Of a stretch of DNA of 64,000 nt, positions 55,090 to 64,000 are shown piece by piece (within the stretch, counting starts at the first letter, position 1; each line of letters starts with the position of its first letter). The notes under the pieces were generated by a model. That model did no database searches and had not been told where the DNA came from. It saw only the letters and a program-made list of their open reading frames with translations. The translations under genes and the position numbers were made by a program. Location: NCBI GenBank assembly GCA_963920705.1, contig OY987234.1, positions 1,240,001-1,304,000 on the forward strand. Direction: 5' to 3'. The DNA is from Odiellus spinosus (Eukaryota; Arthropoda; Arachnida; Opiliones; Phalangiidae).

Positions 55090-58000
55090 AAATTTGTGGA
55101 TCTACACTTGGGAAATTTGTGGATCTACACTTGGGAAATTTGGTGATCTACACTTGGGAAATTTGGTGATCTACACTAGGGAAATTTGTGGATCTACATT
55201 TGGGAAATTTGTGGATCTACACTTGGGAAATTTGTGGATCTACACTTGGGAAATTTGTGGATCTACATTTGGGAAATTTGTGGATCTACACTTGGGAAAT
55301 TTGTGGATCTACACTTGGGAAATATGTGGATCTACACTTGGGAAATTTGTGGATCTACACTTGGGAAATTTGATTATCTGCACTTGGAAAATTTGTGGAT
55401 GTACACTTGGGAAATTTGTTCATCTACACTTGGGAAATTTGTGGATCTGCACTTGCTAAATTTGTGGATCTGCACTTGGAAAATTTGTGGATCTGCACTT
55501 GGAAAATTTGTGGATCTACACTTGGGAAATTTGTGGATCTACATTTGGGAAATTTGTGGATCTACACTTGGGAAATTTGTGGATCTACACTTGGGAAATT
55601 TGTGGATCTACACTTGGGAAATTTGTGGATCTATACTAGGGAAATTTGTGGGTCTACACTTGGGAAATTTGTGGGTCTACACTTGGGAAATTTGTGGATC
55701 TACACTTGGGAAATTTGTGGATCTACACTTAGGAAATTTGGTGATCTACACTTGGGAAATTTGGTGATCTACACTTGGGAAATTTGTGGATCTACATTTG
55801 GGAAATTTGTGGATCTACACTTGGGAAATTTGTGGATCTACACTGGGGAAATTTGTGGATCTACATTTGGGAAATTTGTGGATCTACACTTGGGAAATAT
55901 GTGGATCTACACTTGGGAAATTTGTGGATCTACATTTGGGAAATTTGTGGATCTACACTTGGGAAATTTGTGGATCTACACTTGGGAAATTTGGTGATCT
56001 ACACTTGGGAAATTTGTGGATCTACACTTGGGAAATTTGTGGATCTACACTTGGGAAATTTGATTATCTGCACTTGGAAAATTTGTGGATGTACACTTGG
56101 GAAATTTGTGGATCTGCACTTGGGAACATTGTGGATCTGCACTTGGGAAAATTGTGGATCTGCACTTGGGAAAATTGTGGATCTGCACTTGGCAAATTTG
56201 TGGATCTGCACTTGGGAAATTTGTGGATCTACACTTGGGAAATTTGTGGATCTACATTTGGGAAATTTGTGGATCTACACTTGGGAAATTTGTGGATCTG
56301 CACTTGGGAAATTTGTTGATCTACATTTGGGAAATTTGTGGATCTACACTTGGGAAATTTGTGGATCTACACTTGGGAAATTTGTGGATCTGCGCTTGGG
56401 AAATTTGTGGATCTGCGCTTGGAAAATTTGTGGATCTACACTTGGGAAATTTGTGGATCTACATTTGGGAAATTTGTGGATCTACACTTGGGAAATTTGT
56501 GGATCTACACTTGGGAAATTTGTGGATCTACACTTGGGAAATTTGTGGGTCTACACTTGGGATATTTGTGGATCTACACTTGGGAAATTTGAGGGTCTAC
56601 ACTTGGGAAATTTGAGGATCTACACTTGGGAAATTTGTGGATCTACACTTGGGAAATTTGTGGATCTACACTTGGGAAATTTGTGGATCTACACTTGGGA
56701 AATTTGTGGATCTGCACTTGGGAAATTTGTGGATCTACACTTGGGAAATTTGTGGATCTACATTTGGGAAATTTGTGGATCTACACTTGGGAAATTTGTG
56801 GATCTACACTTGGGAAATTTATGGATCTACACTTGGGAAATATGTGGATCTACACTTGGGAAATTTGTGGATCTACATTTGGGAAATTTGTGGATCTACA
56901 CTTGGGAAATTTGTGGATCTACACTTGGGAAATTTGGTGATCTACACTTGGGAAATTTGGTGATCTACACTTGGGAAATTTGTGGATCTACATTTGGGAA
57001 ATTTGTGGATCTACACTTGGGAAATTTGTGGATCTACACTTGGGAAATTTGTGGATCTACATTTGGGAAATTTGTGGATCTACACTTGGGAAATTTGTGG
57101 ATCTACACTTGGGAAATATGTGGATCTACACTTGGGAAATTTGTGGATCTACACTTGGGAAATTTGATTATCTGCACTTGGAAAATTTGTGGATGTACAC
57201 TTGGGAAATTTGTGAATCTGCACTTGGGAACATTGTGGATCTGCACTTGGGAAAATTGTGGATCTGCACTTGGCAAATTTGTGGATCTGCACTTGGGAAA
57301 TTTGTGGATCTACACTTGGGAAATTTGTGGATCTACATTTGGGAAATTTGTGGATCTACACTTGGGAAATTTGTGGATCTGCACTTGGGAAATTTGTTGA
57401 TCTACATTTGGGAAATTTGTGGATCTACACTTCGGAAATTTGTGGATCTACACTTGGGAAATTTGTGGATCTGCGCTTGGGAAATTTGTGGATCTGCACT
57501 TGGAAAATTTGTGGATCTACACTTGGGAAATTTGTGGATCTACATTTGGGAAATTTGTGGATCTACACTTGGGAAATTTGTGGATCTACACTTGGGAAAT
57601 TTGTGGGTCTACACTTGGGAAATTTGTGGATCTACACTTGGGAAATTTGTGGATCTACACTTGGGAAATTTGGTGATCTACACTTGGGAAATTTGGTGAT
57701 CTACACTAGGGAAATTTGTGGATCTACATTTGGGAAATTTGTGGATCTACACTTGGGAAATTTGTGGATCTACACTTGGGAAATTTGTGGATCTACATTT
57801 GGGAAATTTGTGGATCTACACTTGGGAAATTTGTGGATCTACACTTGGGAAATATGTGGATCTACACTTGGGAATTTTGTGGATCTACACTTGGGAAATT
57901 TGATTATCTGCACTTGGAAAATTTGTGGATGTACACTTGGGAAATTTGTGGATCTGCACTTGGGAAATTTGTGGATCTGCACTTGGAAAATTTGTGGATC

Positions 58001-58848
58001 TGCACTTGGAAAATTTGTGGATCTACACTTGGGAAATTTGTGGATCTACATTTGGGAAATTTGTGGATCTACACTTGGGAAATTTGTGGATCTACACTTG
58101 GGAAATTTATGGATCTACACTTGGGAAATTTGTGGATCTATACTAGGGAAATTTGTGGGTCTACACTTGGGAAATTTGTGGGTCTACACTTGGGAAATTT
58201 GTGGATCTACACTTGGGAAATTTGTGGATCTACACTTGGGAAATTTGGTGATCTACACTTGGGAAATTTGGTGATCTACACTTGGGAAATTTGTGGATCT
58301 ACATTTGGGAAATTTGTGGATCTACACTTGGGAAATTTGTGGATCTACACTTGGGAAATTTGTGGATCTACATTTGGGAAATTTGTGGATCTACACTTGG
58401 GAAATTTATGGATCTACACTTGGGAAATATGTGGATCTACAATTGGGAAATTTGTGGATCTACATTTGGGAAATTTGTGGATCTACACTTGGGAAATTTG
58501 TGGATCTACACTTGGGAAATTTGGTGATCTACACTTGGGAAATTTGGTGATCTACACTTGGGAAATTTGTGGATCTACATTTGGGAAATTTGTGGATCTA
58601 CACTTGGGAAATTTGTGGATCTACACTTGGGAAATTTGTGGATCTACATTTGGGAAATTTGTGGATCTACACTTGGGAAATTTGTGGATCTACACTTGGG
58701 AAATATGTGGATCTACACTTGGGAAATTTGTGGATCTACACTTGGGAAATTTGATTATCTGCACTTGGAAAATTTGTGGATGTACACTTGGGAAATTTGT
58801 GGATCTGCACTTGGGAACATTGTGGATCTGCACTTGGGAAAATTGTGG
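55090..58848 (+). repeat. Left copy of about 3.75-kb duplicated segment (offset 5,152)
   Basis: This segment recurs at about 60.22 kb to the window end. The offset is 5,129 bp before about 55.45 kb and exactly 5,152 bp (224 monomers) after it; the change is a single extra monomer in the right copy. Over roughly 3.3 kb right of that point I noticed only one base difference: GTGAATCTGC near 57,212 here against GTGGATCTGC near 62,364. Rare private variants such as GGGAATTTTG (near 57,872) and CACTTCGGAAATTT (near 57,430) are shared. The left flank also carries CACTTGCTAAATTT near 55,453, not seen in the right copy. Confidence 0.85.
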
Positions 58849-60219
58849 ATCTGCACTTGGGAACATTGTGGATCTGCACTTGGGAAAATTGTGGATCTGC
58901 ACTTGGCAAATTTGTGGATCTGCACTTGGGAAATTTGTGGATCTACACTTGGGAAATTTGTGGATCTACATTTGGGAAATTTGTGGATCTACACTTGGGA
59001 AATTTGTGGATCTGCACTTGGGAAATTTGTTGATCTACATTTGGGAAATTTGTGGATCTACACTTGGGAAATTTGTGGATCTACACTTCGGAAATTTGTG
59101 GATCTACACTTGGGAAATTTGATTATCTGCACTTGGAAAATTTGTGGATGTACACTTGGGAAATTTGTGGATCTGCACTTGGGAACATTGTGGATCTGCA
59201 CTTGGGAAAATTGTGGATCTGCACTTGGGAACATTGTGGATCTGCACTTGGGAAAATTGTGGATCTGCACTTGGGAAAATTGTGGATCTGCACTTGGCAA
59301 ATTTGTGGATCTACACTTGGGAAATTTGTGGATCTGCACTTGGGAAATTTGTGGATCTACACTTGGGAAATTTGTGGATCTACATTTGGGAAATTTGTGG
59401 ATCTACACTTGGGAAATTTGTGGATCTACACTTGGGAAATTTATGGATCTACACTTGGGAAATATGTGGATCTACACTTGGGAAATTTGTGGATCTACAT
59501 TTGGGAAATTTGTGGATCTACACTTGGGAAATTTGTGGATCTACACTTGGGAAATTTGGTGATCTACACTTGGGAAATTTGTGGATCTACATTTGGGAAA
59601 TTTGAGGATCTACACTTGGGAAATTTGTGGATCTACACTTGGGAAATTTGTGGATCTACATTTGGGAAATTTGTGGATCTACACTTGGGAAATTTGTGGA
59701 TCTACACTTGGGAAATATGTGGATCTACACTTGGGAAATTTGTGGATCTACACTTGGGAAATTTGATTATCTGCACTTGGAAAATTTGTGGATGTACACT
59801 TGGGAAATTTGTGGATCTGCACTTGGGAACATTGTGGATCTGCACTTGGGAAAATTGTGGATCTGCACTTGGCAAATTTGTGGATCTGCACTTGGGAAAT
59901 TTGTGGATCTACACTTGGGAAATTTGTGGATCTACATTTGGGAAATTTGTGGATCTACACTTGGGAAATTTGTGGATCTGCACTTGGGAAATTTGTTGAT
60001 CTACATTTGGGAAATTTGTGGATCTACACTTGGGAAATTTGTGGATCTACACTTGGGAAATTTGTGGATCTGCGCTTGGGAAATTTGTGGATCTGCACTT
60101 GGAAAATTTGTGGATCTACACTTGGGAAATTTGTGGATCTACATTTGGGAAATTTGTGGATCTACACTTGGGAAATTTGTGGATCTACACTTGGGAAATT
60201 TGTGGGTCTACACTTGGGA

Positions 60220-63200
60220 AATTTGTGGATCTACACTTGGGAAATTTGTGGATCTACACTTGGGAAATTTGGTGATCTACACTTGGGAAATTTGGTGATC
60301 TACACTAGGGAAATTTGTGGATCTACATTTGGGAAATTTGTGGATCTACACTTGGGAAATTTGTGGATCTACACTTGGGAAATTTGTGGATCTACATTTG
60401 GGAAATTTGTGGATCTACACTTGGGAAATTTGTGGATCTACACTTGGGAAATATGTGGATCTACACTTGGGAAATTTGTGGATCTACACTTGGGAAATTT
60501 GATTATCTGCACTTGGAAAATTTGTGGATGTACACTTGGGAAATTTGTTCATCTACACTTGGGAAATTTGTGGATCTGCACTTGGGAAATTTGTGGATCT
60601 GCACTTGGGAAATTTTTGGATCTGCACTTGGAAAATTTGTGGATCTGCACTTGGAAAATTTGTGGATCTACACTTGGGAAATTTGTGGATCTACATTTGG
60701 GAAATTTGTGGATCTACACTTGGGAAATTTGTGGATCTACACTTGGGAAATTTGTGGATCTACACTTGGGAAATTTGTGGATCTATACTAGGGAAATTTG
60801 TGGGTCTACACTTGGGAAATTTGTGGGTCTACACTTGGGAAATTTGTGGATCTACACTTGGGAAATTTGTGGATCTACACTTAGGAAATTTGGTGATCTA
60901 CACTTGGGAAATTTGGTGATCTACACTTGGGAAATTTGTGGATCTACATTTGGGAAATTTGTGGATCTACACTTGGGAAATTTGTGGATCTACACTGGGG
61001 AAATTTGTGGATCTACATTTGGGAAATTTGTGGATCTACACTTGGGAAATATGTGGATCTACACTTGGGAAATTTGTGGATCTACATTTGGGAAATTTGT
61101 GGATCTACACTTGGGAAATTTGTGGATCTACACTTGGGAAATTTGGTGATCTACACTTGGGAAATTTGTGGATCTACACTTGGGAAATTTGTGGATCTAC
61201 ACTTGGGAAATTTGATTATCTGCACTTGGAAAATTTGTGGATGTACACTTGGGAAATTTGTGGATCTGCACTTGGGAACATTGTGGATCTGCACTTGGGA
61301 AAATTGTGGATCTGCACTTGGGAAAATTGTGGATCTGCACTTGGCAAATTTGTGGATCTGCACTTGGGAAATTTGTGGATCTACACTTGGGAAATTTGTG
61401 GATCTACATTTGGGAAATTTGTGGATCTACACTTGGGAAATTTGTGGATCTGCACTTGGGAAATTTGTTGATCTACATTTGGGAAATTTGTGGATCTACA
61501 CTTGGGAAATTTGTGGATCTACACTTGGGAAATTTGTGGATCTGCGCTTGGGAAATTTGTGGATCTGCGCTTGGAAAATTTGTGGATCTACACTTGGGAA
61601 ATTTGTGGATCTACATTTGGGAAATTTGTGGATCTACACTTGGGAAATTTGTGGATCTACACTTGGGAAATTTGTGGATCTACACTTGGGAAATTTGTGG
61701 GTCTACACTTGGGATATTTGTGGATCTACACTTGGGAAATTTGAGGGTCTACACTTGGGAAATTTGAGGATCTACACTTGGGAAATTTGTGGATCTACAC
61801 TTGGGAAATTTGTGGATCTACACTTGGGAAATTTGTGGATCTACACTTGGGAAATTTGTGGATCTGCACTTGGGAAATTTGTGGATCTACACTTGGGAAA
61901 TTTGTGGATCTACATTTGGGAAATTTGTGGATCTACACTTGGGAAATTTGTGGATCTACACTTGGGAAATTTATGGATCTACACTTGGGAAATATGTGGA
62001 TCTACACTTGGGAAATTTGTGGATCTACATTTGGGAAATTTGTGGATCTACACTTGGGAAATTTGTGGATCTACACTTGGGAAATTTGGTGATCTACACT
62101 TGGGAAATTTGGTGATCTACACTTGGGAAATTTGTGGATCTACATTTGGGAAATTTGTGGATCTACACTTGGGAAATTTGTGGATCTACACTTGGGAAAT
62201 TTGTGGATCTACATTTGGGAAATTTGTGGATCTACACTTGGGAAATTTGTGGATCTACACTTGGGAAATATGTGGATCTACACTTGGGAAATTTGTGGAT
62301 CTACACTTGGGAAATTTGATTATCTGCACTTGGAAAATTTGTGGATGTACACTTGGGAAATTTGTGGATCTGCACTTGGGAACATTGTGGATCTGCACTT
62401 GGGAAAATTGTGGATCTGCACTTGGCAAATTTGTGGATCTGCACTTGGGAAATTTGTGGATCTACACTTGGGAAATTTGTGGATCTACATTTGGGAAATT
62501 TGTGGATCTACACTTGGGAAATTTGTGGATCTGCACTTGGGAAATTTGTTGATCTACATTTGGGAAATTTGTGGATCTACACTTCGGAAATTTGTGGATC
62601 TACACTTGGGAAATTTGTGGATCTGCGCTTGGGAAATTTGTGGATCTGCACTTGGAAAATTTGTGGATCTACACTTGGGAAATTTGTGGATCTACATTTG
62701 GGAAATTTGTGGATCTACACTTGGGAAATTTGTGGATCTACACTTGGGAAATTTGTGGGTCTACACTTGGGAAATTTGTGGATCTACACTTGGGAAATTT
62801 GTGGATCTACACTTGGGAAATTTGGTGATCTACACTTGGGAAATTTGGTGATCTACACTAGGGAAATTTGTGGATCTACATTTGGGAAATTTGTGGATCT
62901 ACACTTGGGAAATTTGTGGATCTACACTTGGGAAATTTGTGGATCTACATTTGGGAAATTTGTGGATCTACACTTGGGAAATTTGTGGATCTACACTTGG
63001 GAAATATGTGGATCTACACTTGGGAATTTTGTGGATCTACACTTGGGAAATTTGATTATCTGCACTTGGAAAATTTGTGGATGTACACTTGGGAAATTTG
63101 TGGATCTGCACTTGGGAAATTTGTGGATCTGCACTTGGAAAATTTGTGGATCTGCACTTGGAAAATTTGTGGATCTACACTTGGGAAATTTGTGGATCTA

Positions 63201-64000
63201 CATTTGGGAAATTTGTGGATCTACACTTGGGAAATTTGTGGATCTACACTTGGGAAATTTATGGATCTACACTTGGGAAATTTGTGGATCTATACTAGGG
63301 AAATTTGTGGGTCTACACTTGGGAAATTTGTGGGTCTACACTTGGGAAATTTGTGGATCTACACTTGGGAAATTTGTGGATCTACACTTGGGAAATTTGG
63401 TGATCTACACTTGGGAAATTTGGTGATCTACACTTGGGAAATTTGTGGATCTACATTTGGGAAATTTGTGGATCTACACTTGGGAAATTTGTGGATCTAC
63501 ACTTGGGAAATTTGTGGATCTACATTTGGGAAATTTGTGGATCTACACTTGGGAAATTTATGGATCTACACTTGGGAAATATGTGGATCTACAATTGGGA
63601 AATTTGTGGATCTACATTTGGGAAATTTGTGGATCTACACTTGGGAAATTTGTGGATCTACACTTGGGAAATTTGGTGATCTACACTTGGGAAATTTGGT
63701 GATCTACACTTGGGAAATTTGTGGATCTACATTTGGGAAATTTGTGGATCTACACTTGGGAAATTTGTGGATCTACACTTGGGAAATTTGTGGATCTACA
63801 TTTGGGAAATTTGTGGATCTACACTTGGGAAATTTGTGGATCTACACTTGGGAAATATGTGGATCTACACTTGGGAAATTTGTGGATCTACACTTGGGAA
63901 ATTTGATTATCTGCACTTGGAAAATTTGTGGATGTACACTTGGGAAATTTGTGGATCTGCACTTGGGAACATTGTGGATCTGCACTTGGGAAAATTGTGG
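60220..64000 (+). repeat. Right copy of about 3.75-kb duplicated segment (runs off window)
   Basis: This is the near-identical partner of the segment at about 55.09-58.85 kb. It shares the shifted GGGGAAATTT monomer (near 60,996), GAGGATC near 61,767, CACTTCGGAAATTT near 62,582 and GGGAATTTTG near 63,024. The match is still perfect at the last base of the window, so the duplicated unit may be a full 5.15-kb tandem repeat continuing to the right. Confidence 0.85.

Larger units (their letters stand above)
1..64000 (+). repeat. 23-bp tandem satellite array filling the window
   Basis: The window is a continuous head-to-tail array of a 23-bp monomer: positions 1-12 GGATCTACACTT, positions 13-23 GGGAAATTTGT, and base 1 of the window is monomer position 1. 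About 2,780 copies fit, all in the same orientation. The commonest variable sites are position 7 (A or G), position 10 (C or T) and position 9 (A or G when position 7 is G). Nearly all monomers are exactly 23 bp; occasional 22-bp and rare 24-bp monomers shift the phase. Every consensus monomer carries GATC at the position 2-5 junction and AAATTT at 16-21, so MboI/Sau3AI or ApoI should give a 23-bp ladder. No non-satellite DNA was seen. The family was not recognised; 23-bp monomers occur in other satellites (for example the bovine 1.706 family), but I see no reason to claim homology. Confidence 0.99.
48215..64000 (+). repeat. Array region III (GTACAC / AAATATGTGG type)
   Basis: Right of about 48.2 kb the CCCTTCGG, CACATGGG and CTAAGG variants vanish. 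New diagnostic monomers appear: GGATGTACAC in the five-monomer cassette (from about 49,160, replacing GGATGTGCAC), GGGAAATATGTGG (from about 49,088 in tandem context), paired GGTGATC monomers, CTACACTAGGG (from about 48,945), CTATACTAGGG (from about 52,372) and GGGAACATTG (from about 56,125, replacing GGGAACTTTG). GGGATATTT followed by GAGGGTCT, typical of region I, recurs near 48,400, 50,215, 56,565 and 61,717, so region III resembles region I more than region II. The array continues past the window end. Confidence 0.8.

Noticed and set aside
1..64000. CRISPR array
   Set aside because: There are no unique spacers; repeats abut directly with a 23-bp period.
1..64000. Telomeric repeat
   Set aside because: TTGGGA resembles G-rich telomere motifs, but the period is 23 bp, with one GGG per monomer and no TTAGGG-type run.
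1..64000. CENP-B box
   Set aside because: The consensus lacks the required TTCG and CGGG core elements and has no CpG; the CTTGGGAAA resemblance is superficial.
1..64000. G-quadruplex potential
   Set aside because: G-tracts are short and separated by about 9-10 nt (GG runs) or 20 nt (GGG runs), too far apart for a stable quadruplex.
1..64000. NF-kappaB-like GGGAAATTT in each monomer
   Set aside because: The 3' half-site CC is missing, so the full decameric motif is not met.

Overview
The whole 64 kb is one uninterrupted head-to-tail satellite (macro-minisatellite) array built from a 23-bp monomer. Monomer positions 1-12 read GGATCTACACTT and positions 13-23 read GGGAAATTTGT, about 39% GC with no CpG in the consensus. 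Roughly 2,780 monomers fill the window, all in the same orientation, and both window ends lie inside the array, so the true array is longer. I see no unique sequence, transposable element, inversion, RNA gene, CRISPR array or credible protein gene. An array of this size and homogeneity points to a eukaryotic nuclear genome (heterochromatic, pericentromeric or subtelomeric DNA). I do not recognise the monomer and cannot name the species or satellite family.

The long open reading frames are by-products of the repeat. Because 23 is not a multiple of 3, every frame rotates through the same 23 codons (69 bp), and the consensus has no stop in any forward frame. Frames end only where a variant monomer creates TGA, TAA or TAG. 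Most start at GTG or TTG, because the consensus contains no ATG. Reverse-strand frames appear only where monomers carry G instead of A at position 7, which removes a TAG.

Layout: (i) 1 to about 8.75 kb, marked by TTTTGAAATTT, GAGGGTCT, CAATTGGG and GGGATATTT variants. (ii) About 8.75-48.2 kb, marked by a 298-bp block with CCCTTCGG, CACATGGG and CTAAGG variants and by ACATTGGCAATTT monomers; it is interrupted at about 11.7-13.9 kb by type (i) sequence. (iii) About 48.2-64 kb, lacking those markers and carrying GGATGTACAC, AAATATGTGG, paired GGTGATC, CTACACTAGGG and later GGGAACATTG variants. A five-monomer, 115-bp cassette occurs about 70 times, complete or partial, in all three regions.

There is no fixed higher-order repeat. 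The array is a patchwork of near-identical tandem duplications with unit lengths of 276, 414, 438, 575, 735, 759, 781, 895, 986, 1010, about 1080, 1516, 1725, 2093, 2181 and about 5150 bp, many nested in one another. This is the expected signature of recent unequal crossover, amplification or gene conversion. Identities and boundaries were judged by eye and are accurate to roughly one or two monomers.
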